From Lutraria lutraria (Eukaryota > Mollusca > Bivalvia > Venerida > Mactridae), in contig OZ026839.1 in NCBI GenBank assembly GCA_964023205.1, positions 16,522,386 through 16,586,385 on the forward strand: 64,000 nt of DNA. The letters are read 5' to 3'. Both the position numbers and the translations under genes were made by a program. Of this stretch, positions 12,250 to 25,600 are shown piece by piece (the first letter of the stretch is position 1; every line of letters starts with the position of its first letter). The notes under the pieces are model-generated. The model saw only the letters and a program-made list of their open reading frames with translations. It was not told the DNA's origin and ran no database searches.

Positions 12250-13400
12250 GCTATGTAAGGTTTGTTCTGTTAGGTAAGTTTTGTCCCGCTAGGTAAGTTT
12301 TGTCCCGCTATGTAAGTTTTGTCCCGCTATGTAAGGTTTGTTCTGTTAGGTAAGTTTTGTCCCGCTAGGTAAGTTTTGTCCCGCTAGGTAAGTTTTGTCC
12401 CGCTATGTAAGGTTTGTTCTGTTAGGTAAGTTTTGTCCCGCTAGGTAAGTTTTGTCCCGCTAGGTAAGTTTTGTCCCGCTATGTAAGGTTTGTTCTGTTA
12501 GGTAAGTTTTGTCCCGCTAGGTAAGTTTTGTCCCGCTATGTAAGTTTTGTCCCGCTATGTAAGGTTTGTTCTGTTAGGTAAGTTTTGTCCCGCTAGGTAA
12601 GTTTTGTCCCGCTAGGTAAGTTTTGTCCCGCTATGTAAGGTTTGTTCTGTTAGGTAAGTTTTGTCCCGCTAGGTAAGTTTTGTCCCGCTAGGTAAGTTTT
12701 GTCCCGCTATGTAAGGTTTGTTCTGTTAGGTAAGTTTTGTCCCGCTAGGTAAGTTTTGTCCCGCTAGGTAAGTTTTGTCCCGCTATGTAAGGTTTGTTCT
12801 GTTAGGTAAGGTTTGTCCTATTAGGTAAGTTTTGTCCCGCTAGGTAAGTTTTGTCCCGCTAGGTAAGTTTTGTCCCGCTAGGTAAGTTTTGTCCTATTAG
12901 GTAAGTTTTGTCCTGCTAGGTAAGTTTTGTCCTATTAGGTAAGTTTTGTCCTATAAGGTAAGTTTTGTCCTATTAGGTAAGTTTTGTCCTGCTAGGTAAG
13001 TTTTGTCCTATTAGGTAAGTTTTGTCCTATTAGGTAAGTTTTGTCCTATTAGGTAAGTTTTGTCCTGCTAGGTAAGTTTTGTCCTGCTAGGTAAGTTTTG
13101 TCCTATTAGGTAAGTTTTGTCCTATTAGGTAAGTTTTGTCCTGCTAGGTAAGTTTTGTCCTATTAGGTAAGTTTTGTCCTATTAGGTAAGTTTTGTCCTA
13201 TTAGGTAAGTTTTGTCCTGCTAGGTAAGTTTTGTCCTATTAGGTAAGTTTTGTCCTATTAGGTAAGTTTTGTCCTATTAGGTAAGTTTTGTCCTATTAAG
13301 TAAGTTTTGTCCTGCTAGGTAAGTTTTGTCCTATTAGATAAGTTTTGTCCTATTAGGTAAGTTTTGTCCTATTAGGTAAGTTTTGTCCTGTTAGGTACGG
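12250..13400 (+). repeat. 19-base tandem array with 76-base higher-order period
   Basis: The unit is GGTAAGTTTTGTCCCGCTA. From 12250 to about 12800 four units form a 76-base higher-order repeat, with one variant (TGTAAGGTTTGTTCTGTTA) in every four. After 12800 the array changes to GGTAAGTTTTGTCCTATTA and CCTGCTA variants without that order. Almost every unit carries GGTAAGT, a strong match to the 5' splice-site consensus. Confidence 0.95.
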
Positions 13401-13554
13401 TCATGCTGCTGTGGTCGGTTGCTATGATCTTTATGACTTGCATCTAAAAGTCACATAATATGTAGCAATATTCATTTTCTTCCTTACTAAAATTAAATAA
13501 ATTAAATAAAGATAAAACAAAAGCGTATCCTGGTCATTTCCTTTCTGATAGCAA

Positions 13555-13938
13555 CCGACCATGGCAGAATACATGACCTTACCTAGCAGGACAAAACCGA
13601 CCATAGCAGAATACATGACCTTCCCTAGCAGGACAAAAACGACCATGGCAGAATACATGACCTTACCTAGCAGGACAAAACCGACCATGGCAGCATGCAT
13701 GACCTTACCTAGCAGGACAAAACCGAACATGGCAGCATGCATGACCTTACCTAGCAGGACAAAACCGACCATGGCAGAATATATTACCTTACCTAGCAAG
13801 ACAAAACCGACCATGGCAGCATACATGACCTTACCTAGCAAGACAAAACCGACCATGGCAACAGACATGACCTTACCTAACAAGACAAAACCGACCATGG
13901 CAGCATACATGACCTTACCTAGCAGGACAAACCTTAGC
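13555..13938 (-). repeat. 42-base tandem array, right arm of the fold-back element
   Basis: About nine units of ACCTAGCAGGACAAAACCGA plus CCATGGCAGAATACATGACC and TT. On the minus strand each contains TTTTGTCCTGCTAGGTAAG, the left-arm 19-mer in opposite orientation. As 42 is a multiple of three, both strands stay open (129 and 179 codons); these are not genes. Confidence 0.93.
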
Positions 13939-13955
13939 AAGCGGGAGTAGTTTAC

Positions 13956-14533
13956 GGGTATGATCAACATGTATGTTACCCATGAGTAAAATAATCATTG
14001 AAAAGCGCACTTCTCCAACATAATTTGCCCAACGTCTGCTGATTTCTTTATTAGTAAAGCTAGTATTTAGCTCGTTAAACATTATATAGGTCATTGAATA
14101 AATGGGCCAGTGTACCAATGCGAAACGGGTGGTATTTTTTATGAAAATTGGCTCGAAAAGCACGTGCATATTATGAATATTTACATGACCCATTTGTAGT
14201 GAAACATTGTTGAATGAACCAATACAAAACGTAAAACATTACAAAGGTGTCAATTGAAGAACGTGGTCGAGCTATAGGAATGCTAGAATCCTGCATTCAG
14301 TTAACTAGACAGGTGAGTTGCACTTCGTAATGTTTTAAAACATACTGACAAATTTGTTTTTGTGTATTTTTTTCACATTTATTTAATCGATTTCTGCCTA
14401 CAATCGAGTCAGCAAGGCACACCACTTGGTAGAAACAACTACTATGTACTAGAATTCCGTTGACACGGACATGTTACCTCGGTGTTGTTTTCAGTTACAC
14501 GGGCTCGTTCGTTACGAATAATCAGTATGTGGT
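13956..14533. other. Intergenic, nothing recognised
   Basis: A minus-strand open frame (13915-14193) partly overlaps the fold-back element and has no recognisable domain. Confidence 0.5.
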
Positions 14534-15720
14534 TTGGAAAGTCCTCAAAGCCTTAAACGTTTTGTTACGCAATATAAACAAATATTATCTAAGTTGCAAT
14601 TAATTGATGCATCCGTTGGACCCATTTTAAACTACGCTACTCCTGTTTGGGGAATCAATAAATCTAAGGAAATAGAGCGGGTACATCTAAAATATTGTAA
14701 ATCTATACTAGGTGTTAAATTAAGTACAAGTAACGTAGCCGTACACGGAGAATTAGGGAGGTACTCATACATTTCCAGATATATTCAAATAATAAAATAT
14801 TGGTATACATTGCTTGATACAAAAAACATTATATTGAAAAATATTTATCAAAACGCGTATTTTAAATGCGAAAATGGCATCAACAATTGGCCTAAAAGGT
14901 TTAATACCTGCTTTATAGAATTGGTTTTGGTGAAGTATGAAACTTCCCTGATGTATAGCTTACGGTTCTGGACAACAGTTTCTACCAGTTTTTAAGCAAT
15001 TACTAATTGACTGTTATTCACAAGAATGGCATGCAGAAGTAACGAACAGCGTCGTGCTTACGCATTTGTATTCGTATATAAAAGAGCAGTTTGTTTATGA
15101 ACCATATTTACATTTCTTACAGAGTAAATTCTTAAAAAGCGCTATAACACGTCTACGGTTATCTTCACACAGGCTCCGCAAAGAGTCTGGTCGATATGGT
15201 GGTACTCGTAGTCACCTAGAGCGACATTAAAGAGTATGCCAAATATGTGGCACAAACGACCCCGAGGACGAGTTCCATTTTGTTTTAAAATGCTAGGCCT
15301 ACGACAATTTGCGTAGTCAATATATAAAGTGCTATTTCTAAATCCGTCCGAGTTTGCTGAAATTAATAAAACTTCGATTTTCGCCATTAGTTTCTTCTAA
15401 GTAACATCTGTAACAATTCAGTATGATATACTCAGTATTCTAAATTTATAGTAGAGTTCATTCTCCTCTCTAAAAAGCTCGTAAAACATTTTATATTTTT
15501 GTATTGGTAATAAAATACTAAATTAGATATCGTTGACATTTCCAATTGAGTAGGAAGTAGGATAATTCGCATTGAATTTGATAGTATTGATAAAAAGTTT
15601 CATGTTTGATTTTTATTTAGTATGTGACCTATACAGTGTATATTATACGTATTGTGTGTTATGTAACCATGTACCTATAAGTTTATGTACAAGTTATTGA
15701 ATAAACTATGTTCTGTTTTG
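14534..15720 (+). mobile_element. Non-LTR retrotransposon (LINE) 3' relic
   Basis: The frame from 14534 reads VGPILNYATPVWGINKS, ERVHLKYCKSILGVK, AVHGELGRYS, the thumb/post-RT segment of jockey/CR1-group reverse transcriptases. After a frame change near 14990 it continues EWHAEVTNSV, SAITRLRLSSHRLRKESGRY, then a stop, then RVCQICGTNDPEDEFHFVLKC-type sequence with the CxxC...H...C finger seen at the end of such proteins. Coding ends near 15295. The probable 3' UTR runs to about 15720 (TATTGAATAAACTATGTTC). Polymerase motifs are missing, so this is a 5'-truncated dead copy. Confidence 0.85.
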
Positions 15721-16440
15721 TTCTGCTCTTATTAGAATGGTCCGGTACGATTACTATTTATACCGTTATTTATGTTTACATGTACTATAATACAGTACAT
15801 GTATATGTATGAGACTAAAATAAACAACATACAAATGTACATGTATGTTATTGTACGTTTGTACCATGTATGACAATGCTATCATGTATGTCATTGTACG
15901 TTTGTACCATGTATGACAATGCTATCATGTATGACATCTCGTCTTATCTATACGTAATATTATCTCAAAATAACTATATTATATAGACAAAGTACATAAT
16001 CTTAATTAAGTATCTACAGCTGTTTATGAATTCCATATTGATATATACTAATTTACAACTATTTACCTTATAAAAATGATTGTTCGTATTTCAAGGTGCT
16101 AAATATTAATGTGTCATACATATATAATACATGTAATGTACATTTCTAGGATCTTTATCTCTGAAATTTGAAATATTACTTTTCATATAAAAATGTACAA
16201 ACCTGGCTTTGTTATTAGTAATGTATGATAAAGTATTGAATTCGATCAATCGGCCGGATAAAAACACGACTATGTCGTATCTGTTAATGAAATCGTCACT
16301 TAATGTTTCTAGCCATTGAAGTAGATCGTGCCTGGGGGATACTTATCAAACACACAGTAAAGTGTGATTATAACATGAGATAAACATTGACGTATTCGGC
16401 AAACAAACGTATTTAAAGGAAAGTCCATACAGATACAGGT
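15721..16440. other. Upstream flank of the receptor gene
   Basis: It holds a 43-base direct repeat (two copies near 15843-15928, containing TTGTACGTTTGTACCATG) and TGTACATG-rich sequence. No gene is seen. It may include the gene's 5' regulatory DNA. Confidence 0.45.
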
Positions 16441-16445
16441 TATTG

Positions 16446-16484
16446 TATAATAAACGTCTCTCAAGCTTCACTGGTGCATTCAGT
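16446..16484 (+). promoter_or_regulatory. Possible core promoter (TATA-like box and initiator-like TCAGT)
   Basis: TATAATAAA at 16446-16454 is followed by TCAGT at 16480-16484, about 30-36 bases before an A that could be the start site, and about 33 bases ahead of the proposed ATG. The spacing is roughly right. In AT-rich DNA this can occur by chance, and an upstream untranslated exon is equally possible. Confidence 0.2.
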
Positions 16485-16514
16485 GTTTAACCTTTTCTTT
16501 GTCGTATTCCTAAA

Positions 16515-16623
16515 ATGTTATGTGACTTTATGTACAATTTTAAGCCCATAACTTCAATTATGTTGTTCGGTGTAGGATTAATGATATTGATATGTGCTTG
16601 TCACAACATTCAAGCTGAAAATG
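16515..16623 (+). CDS. Exon 1: signal peptide
   Basis: Residues 1-36. ATG at 16515 begins a hydrophobic leader (ITSIMLFGVGLMILICA) with a plausible cleavage after NIQA. In-frame methionines 6 and 16 are alternative starts that keep the hydrophobic core. The donor is G/GTACGT and the exon ends in phase 1. Confidence 0.8.
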
Positions 16624-19600
16624 GTACGTAGATTTATTTTTTAACATTTATTTTGATATTCTATGACATGTTTATGTTTTTGTTGATTGTAATTATATTA
16701 TACGTATATGTCAGCGGTGCTCTCGGGTATGATAACAGAGATAAGCAACTTCAGTAATTACCTATGTAATATCACGCATGACAGTTACTTTTCCCAAAAA
16801 ATGCTGATTTTGAAGCAAGTAAAACTTCTTATAATAGCTACTAATAACACATGCATAAATTTTACATTTTCTGAAAGTTTATTATTTAAACTATAGCTGC
16901 CGAGTTTTTCAAATATCAATTTTGATTGATAGTTTTATTACGCCTATGTTTATACTACCTACTTATGCAATTTTTCTAAAAAATGTCTACTGGTACCATT
17001 TTTTCAGGCTGATTACATTCTAGTGGGTATAGCAAAAAATTAACTTAGAAAATGTAATAAAGTATTATTTCCAGCAGAAGTCAAATGTTCAAAATTTCAG
17101 AAAATGCATAACTTATATATGTATGTTATCAAGGACTTTATATACATACATGTATGTACATAAGTCCTTGATGTTATTTAGCTTTTGAGTTTTACCTGCT
17201 ACAGAATCTACGAAATGATGTCATGCGTGATATTTTAAGTTGCCAATTTCTGTTATCTATATCTATGTCTCTGGTATAATAATAATAAACGATTTTTGAA
17301 GGTGTGTCTATGTCTAATAAACATGAAATCCATCTAAATCCTGCAGGTTTTATAACAAAACGAATCTGTCCAGGGATGCTATATTACAATATAGCATCCC
17401 TGATCTGTCTTACTGAATGATCTGTGGTGGTAAAAATCTCATGCGGACTAGTCACGTGCACCGATATCGTGAAGCTGACTAGTGAAGGTTAATTGAAGTA
17501 AAAGTAATAATTCTAATTATTGTTTCTGATTAGTGTGACTAATGGATGATATCATATTACTACTATATGATATTATATTACTACTATATGATATTATATT
17601 ACTACTATATGATATTATATTACTACTATATGATATTATATTACTACTATATGGTATCATATTACTACTATATGATATGATATTACTACTATATGATATG
17701 ATATTACTACTATATGATATTATATTACTACTATATGATATGATATTACTACTATATGATATTATATTACTACTATATGATATCATATTACTACTATATG
17801 ATATCATATTACTACTATATGATATCATATTACTACTATATGATATCATATTACTACTATATGATATTATATTACTACTATATGATATTATATTACTACT
17901 ATATGATATTATATATACTGGTTTATAACATACCTATGACACATATAATTACTGTTGGAAGCTTCAGATTTTTTCATATTTTGTAATGATCATCACCACA
18001 AGCTTCGTGTAGATCGTAATTTAAACAAAACTATTTCATGCAACAATTGTCAATGTATTGAAACTTGAAATACGTGATACATTCCAATGTATATAACGGT
18101 CCCAGCTTGGATAAGTATTTATTGTGATATGTGAGAATCATGATTCTTTTGTAATTTATACCATTGTAATAAATCAAAATAGACATATCAAGAAATGCAT
18201 TAATGAATTACATAGGAATGCTACCAGCGTCCTGTATTAAATAGGAAAACAAATATAACTTCAAAAGCCGACAAGTTCTGTCTAAAACATAATACAATAA
18301 TGAAGGTGCTCTTAAAACTAGATAATGATAGTTTCATTGTAAGATCATGCATATATACTAACATTCATTAAAAAGCCTTAATAATCTCTACTGTTAAGAT
18401 ATTTTAATTGTGACTGATCGCTCATGTGGGATCATCCTGGAGGGTAATATTTGTGCTACATTGTGTAGCATCAACATAAACAATCATTAGTCAAACCACA
18501 TGGTCAAGATGGCGAAAATCGATTACTATCAACTTGGCTTCCGGGTAAATATCTCACATGGTCGACAAGTTAAGAATTTTGTTCGCTAAGTTAAATTATG
18601 CCAAATATTTGTTTTAGTTCAATAGACAATTTGTGGGCGTTGTTTTGCATTGTTGACATATCTATTATCATACGAAAGTAAAGAAAGCCGATATTGTTTA
18701 AGAAGGCTGAATAAAATTATAAATAAACGTAAGGTTACTGCAAACTCAAAAGATTGCATATATCGTTACAACTCTCCTATAGCCGTACTTATCGCGTGAC
18801 TTTAATGCCAGATGAAAGTTGCGCGTAATTCGCGGGCGCCGTCTTATGCAAGTCAAGTTATAATACATGGTTGTCGTCAATTAGATGATTAAACTGTAAT
18901 AGGAGGAAAATAATGTACCCAATGCGGGGCTCGAACGTGCGACCTCATGCTTGCAAGTCAGCTGCTCAACCAACTGAGCTAATCGGGCTTGTGAATATCC
19001 CAATCATGGCAATTTATAAATACAAATACTATATACCACACTGCTACAAAACAAAATGGAGGTGACAAATATTATCTCCCCGCCACCGTAAAATTCGATG
19101 CAAAGAAACTGCGGGGAGCAAACTTTCGAGGTGGCGGGGAGGAGTAAAAATTACTACAGGTGTGAGTATGATTTTCAATAGTTTCCCTTTTAATTTATTT
19201 TGATAAGAACTTACAAACAGTCGGAGAATGTAGTTACCAGTAGATATGAGACTACCGTTTGCACGAACTTTCGAAACAAAATAACGAAATTTGTCGTCTC
19301 TAGAACTTTTTAAGTTGAATCAAGGACTTATATACATACATGGATTCGCAACTTCCGTATTAACAGTTTAAAGTAATCAAATCCCGCGATAATAAGACGT
19401 GAATCAACGGGAATACAAGCTATTGTTTACAAAAGCGAAAATACGAAAAAATCCGTGATCTCCGAATGATAATAACAGCGAAAATATCCGTGGTATTCCG
19501 AACGTTTAATCTCGGAGACGAAAGGATTATAATAGATGTCCGCCATCTTGGAATTTAAAATGTTCGACTGATGCCTTTTTCGATGTTTATACTTAGACTT

Positions 19601-22600
19601 TGTGGATTATAAATGTATCTCAATATCTTTAAGGAATTTGTTGCATCCTTTACCAATTTTCCGTGCCCAATTGCCAGAGTTTTATTAGTATAATCAAGGA
19701 CTTATATACATACATGGATTCGCAACTGCTAAAAATAGATCAAACGATATCGTTCGGCGATCCCACAATGCATTGCTATATACTCGGCAATGTCCGACAG
19801 CTGTATTTGGGTGTTTACGAATTTGATTATACTAATAAAACTCTGGCAATTGGGCACGGAAAATTGGTAAAGGATGCAACAAATTCCTTAAAGATATTGA
19901 GATACATTTATAATCCACAAAGTCTAAGTGTAAGCATTGAAAAAGGCATCAGTCGAACATTTTAAATTCCAAGATGGCGGACATCTATTATAATCCTTTC
20001 GTCTCCGAGATTAAACGTTCGGAATACCACGGATATTTTCGCTGTTATTATCATTCGGAGATCACGGATTTTTTCGTATTTTCGCTTTTGTAAACAATAG
20101 CTTGTATTCCCGTTGATTCACGTCTTATTATCGCGGGATTTGATTACTTTAAACTGTTAATACGGAAGTTGCGAATCCATGTATGTATATAAGTCCTTGG
20201 TATAATCAAATTCGTAAACACCCAAATACAGCTGTCGGACATTGCCGAGTATATAGCAATGCATTGTGGGATCGCCGAACGATATCGTTTGATCTATTTT
20301 TAGCAGTTGCGAATCCATGTATGTATATAAGTCCTTGGTTGAATTGAAAAATTGGAAATATGTTCGTGGGCGGAAGGTTAATGGAAGCTCTTCGGCAAGT
20401 AGGAAAAAATTAAACCGACCGACTGTTGAGCAATGGTCTTAACTTTGTGTTCGTAATGAACAACAAAAATCACAGTGTGGGATCACACTTGTAACACCAG
20501 TACTGGCATACTATAGTAGATTTACTATGAACGTAAGCGTGGACAAATTGAACAGTCCTCTGAAACATGAACAATCAAATACTGAATAACGAGAATTTAC
20601 ATGTATTTTATTAATTCTTCAAAGGTGGTTGTTCTAAAGGATTTTGTGTTAGTTCATATATAACCACTCTAAAATTGGCCATTAACTTTACATAAATCAC
20701 TCAATATCCCTTAAGCAAGAACGAATACCATTATGAGAACCGATTTCTTTTTTTTAGAATATTAGTGTAATGAACCATGCGTGTCGATTTAGCTTTTTAA
20801 ATCACTTACCAATGTATTCAGTTTTTAAACGGTACTGTTAATGTCTATTTCCAATTTCGTTTATAGCTTAGCCTCTAGCAGACTGTGACTGTCTCTATCC
20901 TAAGTATAGTTTGATGATTCAATCAGTGAAACTAAAATATATTTTGATTAAATCTACATAAAACATGAATTTCTGTACCCACAGGCACGGAATGAAATGT
21001 AGTGAATACGGATTTGATAAAAGCTAACACGAGACTGAAATATAATGAGAAATGTTTGTTGGTTCATATGACATACCCGTAGTTTATAATACAAATACAA
21101 TGTATATAATATACTAGGTGTTGCACAGGACGCTAATGTTTATATGACACCCCGTAGATTATAATACAAATATATAATATACTAGGTGTTGCACAGCACA
21201 CTAATGTTTATATGCCATACCCGTAGATTATAATACAAATATATAATATACTAGGTGTTGCACAGCACACTAATGTTTATATGCCATACCCGTAGATTAT
21301 AATACAAATATATAATATACTAGGTGTTGCACAGCACACTAATGTCCATATGACATACCCGTATATTACCAATATGATAAAAGACATGTACACGAAATAG
21401 TTTGTGCAACGTCCAGAGAACATGTTAAACCAGATTGAAGCAGATGTTTGACTCCAACGTTGTTAAATAACAAGTTGATAAATTATACATTTAAATATAT
21501 TCCAGTATTTGGTGACCACAGCATTGTCTTTACCGCTCTGCCAGCAGAAATTGACGAAGATTATCAAAATATTGTATCCGTACCAGGTTTACCTGCTGAT
21601 ATCAACAACACAACCACAGACTATCCAGGATTCAATTTTGGGGTAAGTTTCACGAACTAACCTATGAATATACTGTATGAATTATAGCCATAGTAATGTG
21701 TTATAATTATGTAAATAGTTCTATGCCGCAAATCATGCTAGATATGTCGCCCATGAAGACATACGGAAGACATACATAAATACAAACTTAGTCTTCATGA
21801 AGACATATATACATACAAACATAGACTACGTTAAGACATACATACATACAAACATAGACTACGTTAAGACATATATACATACAAACATAGACTACGTGAA
21901 GACATATATAAATACAAACATAGACTACGTGAAGACATATATAAATACAAACATAGACTACGTGAAGACATACATACATACAAACATAGACTACGTTAAG
22001 ACATACATACATACAAACATAGACTACGTTAAGACATACATACATACAAACATAGACTACGTTAAGACATATATACATACAAACATAGACTACGTGAAGA
22101 CATATATAAATACAAACATAGACTACGTGAAGACATATATAAAGACAAACATAGACTACGTGAAGACATACATACATACAAACATAGACTACGTTAAGAC
22201 ATACATACATACAAACATAGACTACGTTAAGACATACATACATACAAACATAGACTACGTTAAGACATACATACATACAAACATAGACTACGTTAAGACA
22301 TACATACATACAAACATAGACTACGTGAAGACATATATAAATACAAACATAGACTACGTGAAGACATATATACATACAAACATAGACTACGTTAAGACGT
22401 ATATAAATACAAACATAGACTACGTTAAGACGTATATAAATACGAACATAGACTACGTTAAGACATATATAAATACAAACATAGACTTCGTGAAGACATA
22501 TATAAATTATAAATACAAACATAGACTACGTGAAGACATATATAAATACAAACATAGACTACGTTAAGACATTTATAAATACAAACATAGACTACGTTAA

Positions 22601-25600
22601 GACATATATACATACAAACATAGACTACGTTAAGACATATATAAATACAAACATAGACTTCGTGAAGACATATATAAATACAAACATAGACTTCGTGAAG
22701 TCATATATAAATACAAACATAGACTACGTTAAGACATTTATAAATACAAACATAGATTACGTTAAGACATATATAAATACAAACATACACCTATAACTAC
22801 CCATAAAGTTTTACTGTGATGTGCCCAATTTAAACCGCTGTAGGTTTTACCACTATTAGTTTCTTCTCTCAACGTTTTATATATATGAGAACAAATTTGA
22901 GTTCATTTATTGTAAATACACCATCTTAATCAATCGTAACTAATCGGCCATTTCCGTGACTGAAAATAAGCCTCGTACATAAGAGTTGCAAGTTTTGGTT
23001 ATACTGTTTTCGGTTGCTACTTTTCAACACTATGTATTCGTTCAAGAATCATCATTCTCAGAATTACAGACTTTCAAACGTGTTTATCGTTCGTGATTGT
23101 TAAAATTGAAAGAGAAACATTTTGTTTCCATCGTTGGATTCCTAGGGTCAGCCATAATGGAAAGTAATCCGCGAACAACAATAACAAAATGATAACCTTC
23201 CTATTATGTCCGAGAAACTTTTCTTTAGACAAACGTCGAGGAGTTCCGATTGCATTTCAATTAGTATCAATATTTGTTATTACGTCATTAACGAAAAGTA
23301 AGAACATGTAGCTTCAGCTCGGGTCTTCTTGTATCAATCCTATAGACCAAAACAATGCCGACATATTACCATTATGCCGCAGACAATGTCTAATAAGTTT
23401 ATACATTGATGATAAAGCTGTAACATAGTTTGTACTTATTTTGAGACTAAATAAATTTTGCCAAAAGTCTATACGGTCAAAACATATTTTCAAAGTCTAT
23501 GAACACTCTGTAGAGTTTTTGTTTCGAATTTAAAGATTTTGCGTTTTTGAAATCCAAACTGATTGCTTTATATTTAAGTTTTTTTATTTGTCCAATTTGT
23601 TAGTCTATTCATTAAAACCTGAGAGTGAAGTTTTGCTAATGCATCTATGAGAGTTACTTCACTGTAGTGTTTTTGTAATTATCCCCCCCCCCGCCCCCCT
23701 TTACAAAGGATCCGGATCACAAAATGTTTTCACATAAGATATAAGTACAAAATATACCTCAAAATAGATTATTATAAACTGGTCACAAAACACATCGAAA
23801 TATTTACATGTACGAAGATGGATCAAAAGCAATTACTTGTGCTTCAATGAGTTGTCCAACCAAGCTTGACTTGAGTTCTAATTACATGTACTATATAGTA
23901 CATTGTATATACTAAAAGTTTGTTACCAAGGTTGGATGAATAAACAGAGCTAAAGATGAACTAATCATTGGTCAATTAGGGTAGTTTTTTCTCTCTCAAT
24001 TTTGTTCGAAACAGATCAGCTGGTGATGCATAACTAGATGGGTCCATCCGCGATCAAGTCGTTTTAGTTCTTTCCATCGCTAAGATCGGCTAGCACGACT
24101 CATCGGTGTCAAGCAGTTATTCTGCTCTTCCTTTCTCAACACTTATCACCACTACGCTAACGGGCTCATATTTTACTGGCGCTTCAGATTTCTGAAATCA
24201 GAGATTGTTAATATACATCTACTGGTTACACATTAACCGATAATTCGGACATTATCTGTATTTTGGCCTATATGGGCAAATAATAATTTTGCATTCTTTT
24301 GACATGACATCAGTGATTACCAAACAGCAATTAAACACTATTTATTAATTATATCTATTAGAAAAAATGTGCTATATCTTCTGCGTTTGCTATTTAATAT
24401 TGATTATCAGTGACTTCTGAAATTTACTTACATTACCAAGAAATGTTATACTGAGTCATAATTTGCATACTTTCCTGTGACAGAAATCTGACCCACGAGC
24501 GGCTGGAGTCAATTATAAATAGTCTACATTGACATCCAATTAAACCACATACACTTAAATTCACGACTTTAAGATCTGGGGGGAGGGAAAAACTATAGTA
24601 TACCTCTACTTTGCTTCTTCATGTCGTTGACAGTGATGACAGGTTTTTGTACATGTTCTCTGTAACATCTGTTAACAGTGAGAAAATAACCAACTCTAGC
24701 TTCCATCTGAGATGCTTCGCGACACAAAGTCACTTTCTCCCTTCTAAGTGATTTGGGACTATTTGATAGTTTATCTATAAATCCGTTTGTAAATAAACTA
24801 TCAAAATGTCCCAAAGCACTGCCCAAACAAATATACACAAAGGTGAGACTACATAATGGAAGTCAGAAGATCAGTACACAGTACAACAGATGATTTATGA
24901 AGTTTAATCACATTGACTGTATATAGATCAAAGCGCTGAAGGCATTGAATTTCTTTGGGTTTTCAAAATATGCATTGACTTGTAATTTCTCATTGTATGT
25001 CACGTCTTTTAGCATTAGGAAAAGACGTATACCTCTTCCAGACACACAGTTGTAGTTGTCCTTGGTATTTGTGGTAAATTAACCTAAAGATGTACATTGT
25101 ATCAAGACTATATACTAGTATACAAAACATAATTCATAATGATTATAACATATACCTTTAAGATTTTTAAGGATGGCTTTTTCTAACACATATAAACTTC
25201 ACTCCTGACAGTAATTTCGGTGCTTTGATTACCATGTGATGTGTATAATTATATTTGTCAAAGTCTTCAGAAGTGGTTCTTAGATAAAACTTGGGTACAT
25301 GTAGTTAGTTTAAACAAAATCTTATCGACGTAAGTTGTAGTACATGTACTCAACTCAAAGTTTGTTTTTGTTTAAATATGCAATTTTGTTCTCGAATTTC
25401 AGTTCCTGTTTCGTCGACCGATATCGTGTGCAGTAGATTACAGTAAAAATGAATTGTATGTTTACGACTATCATCTTCGGGGCTTATTACTTCTGGAAAA
25501 TTTCAATTCGTCTGCCATTAAAACCAGTATGAATATATCCAGGCAACATTATGGAATATCAAGAGAATATGTAAAGGTATGTACAAAATTATTACTTCGT

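Larger units (their letters stand above)
12236..13955. mobile_element. Fold-back element with tandem-repeat arms
   Basis: The outer ends are inverted copies: CCGTAAACCACTCCCGCT at 12236 and the reverse complement CCGTAAACTACTCCCGCT ending near 13955, each continuing into TAAGGTTTGT. The inner ends are also inverted (GTGGTCGGTTGCTAT near 13409 against ATAGCAACCGACC near 13548). The left arm is about 60 copies of a 19-base unit and the right arm about nine copies of a related 42-base unit in the opposite orientation. The spacer at 13430-13544 has no ORF. The plan resembles fold-back (FB) transposons, whose long terminal inverted repeats consist of tandem subrepeats. Confidence 0.8.

Noticed and set aside
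13431..13970. 179-codon minus and 129-codon plus frames
   Set aside because: Artefact of the 42-base units in the fold-back element arm.
18925..18990. Functional tRNA-Ala gene
   Set aside because: A and B boxes are good but the anticodon stem does not pair; better explained as a SINE head or pseudogene.
21788..22567. Overlapping 244- and 256-codon frames on opposite strands
   Set aside because: Artefact of the 33-base tandem array. No flanking coding signal.
24060..24170. Third tRNA-like SINE head and a GATGAGTC hammerhead-like core on the minus strand
   Set aside because: Only an A-box-like stretch is present. The core reads CGATGAG and lacks a following GAAA, so neither call is supported.
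24593..24838. 81-codon minus-strand gene
   Set aside because: It spans the hairpin at 24747-24820 in intron 2 and shows no domain.
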